From assembly GCF_036885605.1 (NCBI RefSeq), contig NZ_CP142523.1, forward strand, positions 5,084,001-5,148,000: 64,000 bases of DNA, written 5' to 3'. The notes below the pieces were generated by a model. That model did no database searches, was not told the DNA's origin, and was given only the letters and a program-made list of their open reading frames with translations. Each line of letters begins with the position of its first letter. Positions within the stretch are counted from its first letter, which is position 1. Position numbers and translations under genes: made by a program. Source of the DNA: Janthinobacterium sp. TB1-E2. GTDB taxonomy: Bacteria; Pseudomonadota; Gammaproteobacteria; Burkholderiales; Burkholderiaceae_D. Below are positions 37,119 to 44,906 of the stretch, in pieces.

Positions 37119-38267
37119 TCAATTCCCCGCCAGCGCCGCGATCTCTTTGCGCATATTGTCTATCGCCCGCTCGTTGTACTGGTCGGCGAAATACGCATCG
37201 CCAAACAGCTGGCCCGCCTGCGCCTTGGCGCTCAGGTGCTGCAGGGCCAGGCCCCGCTGTTCGTTGAAGCGTACGGGGTCCACGTGCGCGTATTCTCTTC
37301 CGATGGCTTGCGTATACGCTTGATACACTTCTTCATCCTGCCCCAGGATGGCCAGGTCGGCACTGAGCATGGCGTCCTTCAGCGCATGGCTGATGCCGGG
37401 TCCCTGGAAGTGATCGGTGGCGCGTATCAATTGCGCCACATCCTGGTTGTCGCCCGCATCAAGGCCGCTGGCCAGCCACAGCTGGGCGCTCGCCTCTTCG
37501 CTCGAATACAGGGCATCGTCGTCGTGGCTGTAGACGGCGTCGTGGAACCAGAACGCCTTCTTGACCAGCGCGCTATCGCGCTTGGGCGCAAAGGTATTGT
37601 CGGCCCACACGCGGATCTCGGACAGGCCATGCACCAGATGGTCGAGGTTGTGATAGTGGCGGTCCGCGCCACCATACGCCTGCGGTCCCGTCAGGTGGGC
37701 GAACCAGTGGTCCGCCAGCGCGATGTCATCTTGCGAGGTAGTCGCATAGTTCCACAGCGCTTCCCACTCCTTGCGCAGGCAGTCGAGTATCCACGCCTGG
37801 TAGGCGGGACCGGGGACGAATTTCTTCATGGTCCAGTTCCAGCCCACAGGTCCTTCCAGCGCCTTGACGAAGCTGGAGCTGACGGAGCCGAGGTCGCGCG
37901 GCGGCATCACGAAGATCGTCTTGGCGCCCTGCAGCACGTCCACGTTCGTTTGCTGGATCAGGTTTTCATAGTCGAAATCGGCCGTTGTGCGAATGCCTCG
38001 GATCAAGTAGTCGCAGCCATGCTTTTTCGCCGCGCGGGCCGTGTAGTCGCCCTTGACGATGACCACCTGCACATTGTCCCAGCCGCACTCGCGCGCGCTC
38101 TGCTCGATGATGCGCTTGCGGTCTTCAGCGGGAAATTGGGGACGCTTGGCGGGGTTTTGCGACAGGAACACGATCACCTCGTCGGCGAGCGAACGCGCTT
38201 CGCCGATCACCCACATATGGCCATTGGTGATGGGGTCGAGGGTTCCTGAAAAGCCGATCTTCTGCAT
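37119..38267 (-). CDS. CoaD-like nucleotidyltransferase fused to an HD-domain hydrolase
   Basis: 382 residues in two parts. Residues 1-160 match phosphopantetheine adenylyltransferase: GTLDPITNGH at 8-17 with the TxGH nucleotide motif, RGIRTTADFDYE at 90-101, and SSSFVK (the ISSxxVR-type motif) at 130-135. Residues about 165-382 match the predicted metal-dependent HD phosphohydrolase family (COG4339-like). These have HYHNLDH at 204-210 and FHDAVYSHDDD from 241, with His242-Asp243. Stand-alone CoaD ends near residue 160, so this is a fusion. I expect a separate housekeeping coaD elsewhere. The substrate is unknown; a nucleotide- or CoA-related metabolite is plausible. Confidence 0.85.
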   Translation of the reverse strand: MQKIGFSGTLDPITNGHMWVIGEARSLADEVIVFLSQNPAKRPQFPAEDRKRIIEQSARECGWDNVQVVIVKGDYTARAAKKHGCDYLIRGIRTTADFDYENLIQQTNVDVLQGAKTIFVMPPRDLGSVSSSFVKALEGPVGWNWTMKKFVPGPAYQAWILDCLRKEWEALWNYATTSQDDIALADHWFAHLTGPQAYGGADRHYHNLDHLVHGLSEIRVWADNTFAPKRDSALVKKAFWFHDAVYSHDDDALYSSEEASAQLWLASGLDAGDNQDVAQLIRATDHFQGPGISHALKDAMLSADLAILGQDEEVYQAYTQAIGREYAHVDPVRFNEQRGLALQHLSAKAQAGQLFGDAYFADQYNERAIDNMRKEIAALAGN

Positions 38268-38361
38268 GCTGCGCTCCGTTTGCTTGATTGCTTATTGCGC
38301 AGACAATATATGCCAGCGGCGCGCGCGTCAATGCAACATGCCAAAGATCATGATCAAAACG

Positions 38362-39702
38362 CTATTTTTTCACGGCTTGCGGAAACTCCACGCGCACGCA
38401 CAGGCCGCCCAGGCGCTCGGATTTATCGAGCACCAGGCGCGCACCGTGGCGCTCGGCGATGGCCTTGATGATGGCCAGCCCCAGGCCGCTGCCGTTGGCG
38501 TCCGTGCCGGGCACGCGGTAGAAGCGGCTGAAGACGCGCTCGCGCTCCTCGGGCGGAATGCCGGGGCCGCTGTCTTCCACCGATAACGTCACGCCGACGG
38601 GGCTGGCGCGCAGGTCGATGTCGACCGTGCCGCCCTGCGGCGTGTACTTGATGGCGTTGTCGACCAGGTTGCGCAGCATGATGTTGAGCGCATCGGCCTG
38701 CCCCGCCACCTTGGCCGCATCCATGTGATGCAGGCCCAGATCGATCTTGCGCGCCTGCGCGATGCCGGCCATGTCGCCCAGCGCGCGCTTGACGACGTCG
38801 TTCAAATCCACCGCCTGCAGCTGGTCGCCGCTGGCGGCACTCGCTTCCTGGCGCGCCAGCACCAGCAACTGCTCGACCAGGCGCGTGGCCCGCTCGATGC
38901 CGGCGCTGACGCGGGAGATCGCCAGACTGCGCTTTTCCTGCGATTCGGCCCGCTCCAGGCTCAATACCTGCAGTTTCAGGGCCGCCAGCGGCGTGCGCAA
39001 TTCATGCGCGGCGTCGGCGACGAAATGCTGCTGCGCGTCGAATGCCGTTTTGACGCGGCCGAACAACAGGTTCAGCTCATGCACCAGGGGACGCACCTCG
39101 TCGGGCAAGCCCGCTTCCGAAACGGGCGACAGATCGTCCGCCTGGCGCGCCGCCACCTGCTTGCGCACGCGCGAGACGGGCGCCAGCGAACCACTGACGA
39201 CCCACCAGACGACGAGCATCAAAATCGGCGCCATCAGCGCGATGGGCCCCACCGTGCGCAGCGCCAGGCTGCCGGCCATGCGCTTGCGCACGGCCATGTC
39301 CTGGGCGATCTGCACGGTCTGGGAACTGGTTTGCACGGAGAAGATGCGGTAGGTCGTGCCGTTCGCCTTCACGTTCGAAAAGCCCAGCACGGCGCGCTGC
39401 GGCAATTCCGCGCGCGTGATCGAACGGAACACCTGCACGCCGTCCGGCGTCCATACCTGCACCACCATGTCGTTGTTGACGGGATCGGCCGGCAAGGCTT
39501 GCGCGTGGTTGGCCAGCGGCGCGCCGGAGCGCAGCGACAAAGCCATCTGCTGCATGTGGTAATCGAAAATCTGGTCGGCGTCGTACAGGGCGCTGCGGTA
39601 GGCGATCGACGCTTGCGCCAGGGCCGCCATGATGATGGCCGCCAGCAAAAACCACAGCAGGCGGCCGCGCAGTGAATGCGTCACCGTGACCTTCATCCTC
39701 AT
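38362..39702 (-). CDS. Sensor histidine kinase (QseC/PmrB-type)
   Basis: 446 residues. Two membrane helices (about 14-35 and 153-173) flank a periplasmic sensor of about 115 residues. A HAMP-like linker follows, then the dimerisation/phosphoacceptor helix AAHELRTPLAALKLQ (His233). The ATP-binding domain has NLVDNAIKYTPQGG (N box), EDSGPGIPPEERERVFSRFYR (G1/F boxes) and GSGLGLAIIKAI (G2). It pairs with the response regulator, with which it overlaps by four bases (ATGA). The operon begins with a DegP-like protease, suggesting envelope-stress sensing. Confidence 0.92.
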   Translation of the reverse strand: MRMKVTVTHSLRGRLLWFLLAAIIMAALAQASIAYRSALYDADQIFDYHMQQMALSLRSGAPLANHAQALPADPVNNDMVVQVWTPDGVQVFRSITRAELPQRAVLGFSNVKANGTTYRIFSVQTSSQTVQIAQDMAVRKRMAGSLALRTVGPIALMAPILMLVVWWVVSGSLAPVSRVRKQVAARQADDLSPVSEAGLPDEVRPLVHELNLLFGRVKTAFDAQQHFVADAAHELRTPLAALKLQVLSLERAESQEKRSLAISRVSAGIERATRLVEQLLVLARQEASAASGDQLQAVDLNDVVKRALGDMAGIAQARKIDLGLHHMDAAKVAGQADALNIMLRNLVDNAIKYTPQGGTVDIDLRASPVGVTLSVEDSGPGIPPEERERVFSRFYRVPGTDANGSGLGLAIIKAIAERHGARLVLDKSERLGGLCVRVEFPQAVKK

Positions 39703-40358
39703 GCCTTGGGCACCATGTAGCCGAGGCCGCGCACGTTCTGGATCAAGTCGCTGCCCAGCTTCTTGCGCAAGCCATGGATATACACTTCCACGGCATTGCT
39801 GTTGACTTCATCCTTCCAGCTGTACAGCTTTTCTTCCAGCTGCGCGCGCGACAGCACGATGCCGGGGCGCGCGATCAAGGCTTCCAGCACGGCCCATTCG
39901 CGCGCCGACAGGTTGACGGGATGCCCTTCGGCGATCACTTCGCGCGTCAGCGGATTGATGGAAACGCCCTGGTGTTCGAAGACCGGTTCCGGCCGCCCCG
40001 AGGCGCGCCGCAACAGGGCACGGATGCGCGCCAGCAGTTCGTCAAGGTCATACGGCTTCAAGACGTAATCGTCGGCGCCCGCGTCGAGGCCGGCGATGCG
40101 CTGCTCGATGGCGTCGCGCGCCGTGGCCACGAGAACCGGCGTGTCGAGCTTGCGCAAGCGCATCGAGCGCAGCACGTCGAGGCCATCCTTGCGCGGCAAG
40201 CCCAGGTCCAGCAATACCAGGTCATAGGTCTGCGTCTGCAGGGCCGTATCGGCCATGTCGCCATCCTTGACCCAGTCCACCGCGTAATGCTCGGCGCGCA
40301 GCAAATCGAGCACCACCTCGCCGATCATCGTATCGTCTTCTACCAGCAATAAGCGCAT
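39699..40358 (-). CDS. OmpR-family response regulator (QseB/PmrA-type)
   Basis: 219 residues. Receiver domain 1-115 with acidic pocket Glu7-Asp8-Asp9, phosphoacceptor Asp51 in LVLLDLGLPRKDG, and Lys in DYVLKPYDLDELLARI. Winged-helix output domain with EWAVLEALIARPGIVLSRAQLEEKLY and the recognition region NSNAVEVYIHGLRKKLG. The sequence style is that of QseB/PmrA. Two sites matching the QseB/PmrA half-site pair lie upstream of the operon, so autoregulation is likely. It is 31 bases downstream of the protease gene. Confidence 0.93.
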   Translation of the reverse strand: MRLLLVEDDTMIGEVVLDLLRAEHYAVDWVKDGDMADTALQTQTYDLVLLDLGLPRKDGLDVLRSMRLRKLDTPVLVATARDAIEQRIAGLDAGADDYVLKPYDLDELLARIRALLRRASGRPEPVFEHQGVSINPLTREVIAEGHPVNLSAREWAVLEALIARPGIVLSRAQLEEKLYSWKDEVNSNAVEVYIHGLRKKLGSDLIQNVRGLGYMVPKA

Positions 40359-40389
40359 GGCTTGCCTCTCTATCTCGTTACTCTTGTTT

Positions 40390-41904
40390 TCAGCCTAAAC
40401 GCACGGGAATAAAAATCTTGTCGGGTCCGCGCTGTATCAGCAAGGCGACCGACTTGGCGGATTTTTCCACCACGTCGCGCACCTGCTCGACCGTGTTGAC
40501 GGGACGGCCATTGACCGACAATAGCACGTCGCCCGGCTGCACTCCGGCGTTGGCCGCAGCACCGCCCGCGTCTTCCACCAAGAGGCCGGCGCTGATGCCC
40601 GCCTCGCGTTTTTCATCCGATTGTAACGGACGCAGGGCCAGGCCCAGCTTTACCTTGCCAGCGGCGCTGTCGCTCTTCGCCACGTCGGCCACCTTGTCGG
40701 CCGCATTGCCCAGGGTTGCCGTCAGGCTCACGATCTTGCCGTCACGCCAGACATCCATCGTGATCTTGTCGCCTGGCAAGGACGTGCCCACCAGCGCCGG
40801 CAAGTCGGCCGAGCCGATGATGCGCTGGCCATTCACCTTGCGCACCACGTCGCCCGATTTCAGGCCCGCCTTGTCGGCCGGGCTGCCCCGCTCCACGTTG
40901 GCGACCAAGGCGCCTTCCGGCGTGGCCAGCTTGAACGAGTCGGCAAAGCCCTGGTTCACTTCCTGCACCGTCACGCCCAGCTTGGCGTGGCTGGCCTTGC
41001 CCGTGGCGACGATCTGGTCCTTGATGCGGCCGGCCAAGTCGATCGGGATGGCGAACGACAGGCCCTGGAAGCCGCCCGTCTGGCTGTAGATCTGCGAATT
41101 GATGCCGACCACTTCGCCGCGCGTGTTGAACAGCGGGCCGCCCGAGTTTCCGGGGTTGACGGCCACGTCCGTCTGGATGAACGGCACATTGCTGTCGTCG
41201 GGCAGGGAGCGGCCCTTGGCGCTGACGACGCCGGCCGTCACCGTGCTGTCGAAGCCATAAGGAGAACCGATGGCCAGCACCCACTCGCCCACTTTCAGGT
41301 CGCTCGAATGACCGAGCGGCACGACGGGCAGGTTGTTGGCGTCGATTTTCAGCACGGCGATATCGGTCTTCGGATCCGTACCGAGCACCTTGGCGCGGAA
41401 TTCGCGGCGGTCGTTGAGCTTGACGGTCACTTCGCGCGCATCGCGCACCACGTGGGCGTTCGTCATGATGATGCCGTCGGGGCTGACGATGAAACCGGAA
41501 CCGAGGCCGTGCGTGGGCACGTCGCGGCCACCGCGCTGCCCGCCTTGCGGCCCCTGGAAGCGGCGGAAGAATTCGAAAAACGGATCGTTGCCGAAGTCGT
41601 CATTGCCGGCCTGGGCCGAGGGGTCGTAAGCCACCTTGGTGCTGCCCGTCACGCTGATATTGACGACGGCCGGGCTGTTGCGCGCGGCGATCTGGCTAAA
41701 GTCGGGCAAGGCCACCAGCGGCGCGCTGGCGGTGGGCGCCACGGCGGCGGCCACGGGGGCGCCTGGGGCAGCGGCAGCGGCATTCGCGCCGGCATTGTTC
41801 TGATGCACCACCATGGCGCCACCGGCGCCCAGCACACCGATCGCGGCCAGCGCGGCTACGGTGCGTTTGATTTTCAGGGATGCGGTATTCGTTTGCTGTT
41901 CCAT
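40390..41904 (-). CDS. degP: DegP/MucD-type (Do family) periplasmic serine protease
   Basis: 504 residues. An N-terminal membrane anchor or signal (about 14-35) is followed by an Ala/Pro linker and a trypsin-like domain. The catalytic triad is His151 (MTNAHVV), Asp181 (TDIAVLK) and Ser254 (GNSGGP). Two PDZ domains (about 300-385 and 410-500) follow, with GSPADKAGLKSGDVV and AAANAGVQPGDVL. It degrades or refolds misfolded envelope proteins. It is first in an operon with a QseBC-type two-component pair. The two signal-type features at the N-terminus leave open whether it is anchored. Confidence 0.93.
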   Translation of the reverse strand: MEQQTNTASLKIKRTVAALAAIGVLGAGGAMVVHQNNAGANAAAAAPGAPVAAAVAPTASAPLVALPDFSQIAARNSPAVVNISVTGSTKVAYDPSAQAGNDDFGNDPFFEFFRRFQGPQGGQRGGRDVPTHGLGSGFIVSPDGIIMTNAHVVRDAREVTVKLNDRREFRAKVLGTDPKTDIAVLKIDANNLPVVPLGHSSDLKVGEWVLAIGSPYGFDSTVTAGVVSAKGRSLPDDSNVPFIQTDVAVNPGNSGGPLFNTRGEVVGINSQIYSQTGGFQGLSFAIPIDLAGRIKDQIVATGKASHAKLGVTVQEVNQGFADSFKLATPEGALVANVERGSPADKAGLKSGDVVRKVNGQRIIGSADLPALVGTSLPGDKITMDVWRDGKIVSLTATLGNAADKVADVAKSDSAAGKVKLGLALRPLQSDEKREAGISAGLLVEDAGGAAANAGVQPGDVLLSVNGRPVNTVEQVRDVVEKSAKSVALLIQRGPDKIFIPVRLG

Positions 41905-41957
41905 GAATTGCTCCTCATTTAATGAGATTTTGATGTCTGCAATAGTGGGCCACGAGT

Positions 41958-42022
41958 CTTAGGCGGTGCTTAACATTTTTCTATTTGGAAACAGGTATTT
42001 GCGCCTTTAAGCATGGCTTAAT
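41958..42022 (-). promoter_or_regulatory. Two PmrA/QseB-type boxes upstream of the degP two-component operon
   Basis: On the plus-strand reading, CTTAGG-N5-CTTAAC is at 41958-41974 and TTTAAG-N5-CTTAAT at 42006-42022. The known PmrA/QseB site is YTTAAK-N5-YTTAAK; the second box matches fully and the first nearly. They lie 53 to 118 bases upstream of the degP start. Binding by the operon's own regulator is inferred. Confidence 0.6.
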
Positions 42023-42087
42023 CTGGCCTGCAGCATGCACCTTGCATGGCGCTCAATGAAGGGCCCGAACAGGCTCCAGACGTGACA

Positions 42088-42169
42088 CTGGCCGGATCAA
42101 CCGGCCAGTATTTTACTGCATGGGGAGGAAGGGAACCCTCCCGGCTGCCAGGGCGCCCGAAGGGGCGCC
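42088..42169 (-). terminator. Two strong hairpins downstream of the small heat-shock gene
   Basis: GGCGCCC/GGGCGCC at 42152-42169 lies 9 bases after the hsp20 stop, with a four-base loop. CTGGCCGG/CCGGCCAG is at 42088-42108, with TATTTTA on its plus-strand side. Neither has a good minus-strand T-run, so termination here is likely but not certain. They occupy much of the 274-base gap before degP. Confidence 0.5.
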
Positions 42170-42178
42170 ACGATCAGA

Positions 42179-42646
42179 TCAGGCCGCTTGACGCTGTTCC
42201 AGCGCATTGACGTTAGCGGCGGTGCCGCTGCCGGCGCCGATCTCGATCTTGCGCGGTTTCAGGGCTTCCGGCACTTCACGCACCAGGTCGATGGTCAGCA
42301 TGCCGTTTTCAAACGTGGCGCCCGTGACCTTCACATGGTTGGCCAGCTGGAAACGCTGTTCGAAATCGCGGGCAGCGATGCCGCGGTGCAAGAACGTGCG
42401 CTCGACGCCATCTTTCTGCTTGCGGCCCGTGACGTGCAGGGAGTCGCGTTCGGTGATGATGTCGATCTCTTCGCGCGAGAAGCCAGCCAATGCCATCACG
42501 ATGCGGTACTTGTCTTCCGACACCAGTTCGATGTTGTACGGTGGATAGCTCGGTTGCGCATCGGCGCGTTGTTCGTTGAGCAGCTGTGCCAGGCGGTCAA
42601 AGCCAATGGCGGAACGGTAGAGGGGAGCAAGGTCAAAAGTACGCAT
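42179..42646 (-). CDS. Small heat-shock protein, Hsp20/alpha-crystallin (IbpA-like)
   Basis: 155 residues from the ATG at 42646 with AAGGAT ahead of it. The N-terminal MRTFDLAPLYRSAIGFDRL is typical of the IbpA class. The alpha-crystallin domain spans about 40-130 (YNIELVSEDKYRIVMALAGF, TFLHRGIAARDFEQRFQLA, ATFENGMLTIDLVREVPE). It binds unfolding proteins in the cytosol and hands them to DnaK/ClpB. The upstream leader looks like a ROSE thermometer behind a sigma32-like promoter. Confidence 0.95.
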   Translation of the reverse strand: MRTFDLAPLYRSAIGFDRLAQLLNEQRADAQPSYPPYNIELVSEDKYRIVMALAGFSREEIDIITERDSLHVTGRKQKDGVERTFLHRGIAARDFEQRFQLANHVKVTGATFENGMLTIDLVREVPEALKPRKIEIGAGSGTAANVNALEQRQAA

Positions 42647-42708
42647 GATAAATATCCTTTTCAAATGAAGCGATAAGAGGGGCGGACCTCACGATGAGCA
42701 TCCGCTTG
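42647..42708 (-). ncRNA. ROSE-like RNA thermometer in the hsp20 leader
   Basis: The leader of about 60 bases forms two hairpins. The first is GCGGA-N2-CTCA / TGAG-N-TCCGC. The second places TCGCT opposite the Shine-Dalgarno AAGGAT, which is the UYGCU/anti-Shine-Dalgarno feature of ROSE elements, including the unpaired G. Such hairpins melt on heat shock to free the ribosome site. ROSE elements are known upstream of ibpA-type genes. The folding is by eye. Confidence 0.6.
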
Positions 42709-42714
42709 TTACCG

Positions 42715-42742
42715 ATATACGGCCTCTCCAGTCCCTTTCAAG
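42715..42742 (-). promoter_or_regulatory. Sigma32-like heat-shock promoter of hsp20
   Basis: Minus-strand CTTGAAA (42736-42742) and CCGTATAT (42715-42722) with a 13-base spacer match the RpoH pattern CTTGAAA-N11-16-CCCCATNT well in the -35 and partly in the -10. Confidence 0.65.
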
Positions 42743-42867
42743 GCCTTGAAATTGGCAAAAAGCGCCCCAGACGCCGCGAAATTTGTAAGAAAATTTTACA
42801 TGACCCATCCCGGGGATTTTGCATGGCGCCCCCCATGCGGGGCCGGCTTTTGGTGTATGCTGACGGC

Positions 42868-43218
42868 ATGAACAATGACACCGACATCCAGCTCAGCGGC
42901 CCCTTCAAGGCCACCGACGGCTCCGGCCGTGCCCACGACATCAAGGCCATCCGCATCTTCGACGAAGGCTACGGCATCATCGACGTCTACGTCGATTTCG
43001 CCGCCCCGCTCGAAGCGGGCGCCTACAAGGACAAGACCCTGGTCGGCCACATCCTGGCCCGCCTGCGCAGCCTCGGCTACGTGGGCCCCGACTTCGGCCA
43101 TGGCGACCTGGGCCTGCAAGACAAGAAACTGATTGTTCTGGAAGCGCCCGAGGAATTCTCGGCCTTTGCCGTGAGCAAGGGCTGGAAGGATCTTTCGGCC
43201 GAGTTTGACGAAGACTGA
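42868..43218 (+). CDS. Hypothetical protein, 116 residues
   Basis: It starts at the ATG at 42868; the frame is open much further upstream, but that part runs across the hsp20 promoter and is not coding in character. The protein is acidic and cytosolic, without membrane segments. It has a beta-rich middle (KAIRIFDEGYGIIDVYVDF), a HILARLRSLGYVGPDFGHGDLGLQ segment and an acidic end (WKDLSAEFDED). Codon use is typical of the genome. I do not recognise a domain. It stands alone, divergent from hsp20 and convergent with the hydrolase. Confidence 0.75.
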   Translation: MNNDTDIQLSGPFKATDGSGRAHDIKAIRIFDEGYGIIDVYVDFAAPLEAGAYKDKTLVGHILARLRSLGYVGPDFGHGDLGLQDKKLIVLEAPEEFSAFAVSKGWKDLSAEFDED

Positions 43219-43292
43219 TCCGTTTTCTCCCCCATCTGCGCCGCGCCAGCTTCTGCTGCCGCGGCGTTTTTCATGGGCGGCCGCTTAGTTAC

Positions 43293-44051
43293 TTAGCTGA
43301 TATAGCGCGCACTCCACGCGGCAATCACGTTGGCGACGTAGGCAGCGTCATCGCGCCCCGTCAACAGATGGTCGGCGTCGTCGAGCGAAACGAAGCTTTT
43401 GGGGTGCTTGGCCGCCGTAAAGATATCCATCGCATTCGACAGGCTGACCGTCGTGTCGTTCGGCGCGTGCATCACCAGCAGGGCGCGGCGCAGGCCGGCG
43501 ATGTGCTCTTTTAAGCTGTGGCTGCCAGCGTCGTCGACGAATTGCTGGCGGATGCGGAAGGGCCGCCCTTCCAGCTGCACCAGCGCTTCGCCTTCGGCGG
43601 CGATTTTTTCCAGGTGGTCGCTGAACATGCGCGTCACGTAGGCGGGCGTGCTCGGCGCGGCCAGGGTGGCGATGGCGGTCGCTTCCGGCACTTGCGACGC
43701 GGCGGCCAGCACGGCGGCGCCGCCCAGGCTATGGCCGATCAGCAATTGCGGCGCGGCGTGTCTGGCCCGCAAAAAGTCGGCGGCGGCGACCAGGTCGTCC
43801 ACGTTCGACGAGAAATTCGTGGCGGCGAACTCGCCTTCGCTGGCACCCAGTCCCGTGAAGTCGAAGCGCAACACGGCGATGCCGTGTTCCGTCAAGCCTT
43901 GCGCGATGCGCCGCGCGGCCAGCACGTCCTTGCCGCAGGTAAAGCAGTGGGCGAACAGTGCGTAGGCGCGGATGGCGCCGTCGGGCGCATCGAGGCGCGC
44001 CGCCAGCACATGGCCGTGCGCGCCGGGAAAATCTTGCCGGGTGGATTTCAT
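43293..44051 (-). CDS. Alpha/beta hydrolase resembling the hydrolase half of hydrolase-OsmC proteins
   Basis: 252 residues. [21 protein letters not shown] near residue 30, [16 protein letters not shown] near 60 and [18 protein letters not shown] near 79 are typical of this group. The nucleophile elbow GHSLGG has Ser108. The acid is expected in [10 protein letters not shown] and the His in [12 protein letters not shown]. In many bacteria this domain is fused to a C-terminal OsmC domain; here it stops at the domain border. The TAA stop lies in GCTAAGTAAC, reminiscent of family A repeat ends. A GST gene lies upstream on the same strand. Confidence 0.87.
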   Translation of the reverse strand: MKSTRQDFPGAHGHVLAARLDAPDGAIRAYALFAHCFTCGKDVLAARRIAQGLTEHGIAVLRFDFTGLGASEGEFAATNFSSNVDDLVAAADFLRARHAAPQLLIGHSLGGAAVLAAASQVPEATAIATLAAPSTPAYVTRMFSDHLEKIAAEGEALVQLEGRPFRIRQQFVDDAGSHSLKEHIAGLRRALLVMHAPNDTTVSLSNAMDIFTAAKHPKSFVSLDDADHLLTGRDDAAYVANVIAAWSARYIS

Positions 44052-44120
44052 TGTCTCAGATCAAAGCTGCCGCGCAGCGCGGCCGATGGCGCATTGTAGC
44101 GCCGTCCGGCCACGGCTGTT

Positions 44121-44825
44121 TTAGCCACGCGATGGTATGTCGAGCCCCTTGATGACGGCAGGCCGGGCCAGGAAAGCATCCAGCACGCGCTGCACGTTCG
44201 GGAAGTTGTTAAAACCGACGAGATCGCCCGCACCGTAAAAACCCACCAGGCAGCGCACCCACGGGAAGATGGCGATGTCGGCAATCGTGTATTGGCTGCC
44301 CATGATCCAGTCGCGGCCCTGCAGGCGCTGCTCGAGCACGCCCAGCAAACGCTTGGCTTCGCCGAGGTAGCGTTCGAGCGGACGCTTGTCCTCGTAATCC
44401 TTGCCGGCGAATTTGTGGAAGAAGCCCACCTGGCCGAACATGGGGCCGATACCGCCCATCTGGAACATCAGCCACTGTATCGTTTCATAGCGCAGGCCCG
44501 CGTCCTGGGGGATGAACTTGCCCGTCTTTTCGGCCAGGTACAGCAGGATGGCGCCCGACTCGAACAGCGCCAGCGGCTTGCCATCGGGACCGTTCGGATC
44601 GAGGATGGCGGGAATCTTGTTGTTGGGATTGAGGGACAGGAAGGCGGGCGATGTCTGGTCGTTTGTCTCGAAGCTGACCAGGTGCGGCTCGTACGCCAGG
44701 CCCAGCTCTTCCAGCAGGATCGAAACCTTGATGCCGTTCGGCGTCGGCAGCGAATACAGCTGCAGGCGCTCGGGATGGCGGGCGGGCCATTTTTGGGTGA
44801 TGGGGAAGTCGGAAAGCTGTGTCAT
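44121..44825 (-). CDS. Glutathione S-transferase, YghU/Nu-class-like
   Basis: 234 residues from the ATG at 44825 with AAGGAT upstream; the longer frame to 44906 is rejected. The N-terminal thioredoxin-like domain has RLQLYSLPTPNGIKVSILLEEL (Thr/Asn at the glutathione site), NPNNKIPAILDP (cis-Pro) and LFESGAILLYLAEK. The C-terminal helical domain contains YTIADIAIFPWVR. These match the disulfide-reductase-type YghU/YfcG group. It probably acts on organic peroxides or glutathione disulfides. It is 69 bases upstream of the hydrolase gene. Confidence 0.9.
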   Translation of the reverse strand: MTQLSDFPITQKWPARHPERLQLYSLPTPNGIKVSILLEELGLAYEPHLVSFETNDQTSPAFLSLNPNNKIPAILDPNGPDGKPLALFESGAILLYLAEKTGKFIPQDAGLRYETIQWLMFQMGGIGPMFGQVGFFHKFAGKDYEDKRPLERYLGEAKRLLGVLEQRLQGRDWIMGSQYTIADIAIFPWVRCLVGFYGAGDLVGFNNFPNVQRVLDAFLARPAVIKGLDIPSRG

Positions 44826-44906
44826 GGATATCCTTTGTTTCAATGAAAGATGCGGCGCCGGAGAGCCAGTATAGCCAAGCATGGCAGTTTCAGCAGGATA
44901 GCCCAT

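Noticed and set aside
43284..43296. CTTAGTTACTTAG after the hydrolase stop, like the end of a family A repeat
   Set aside because: Only 13 bases with no inner arms; it could be an excision remnant but the evidence is too short.
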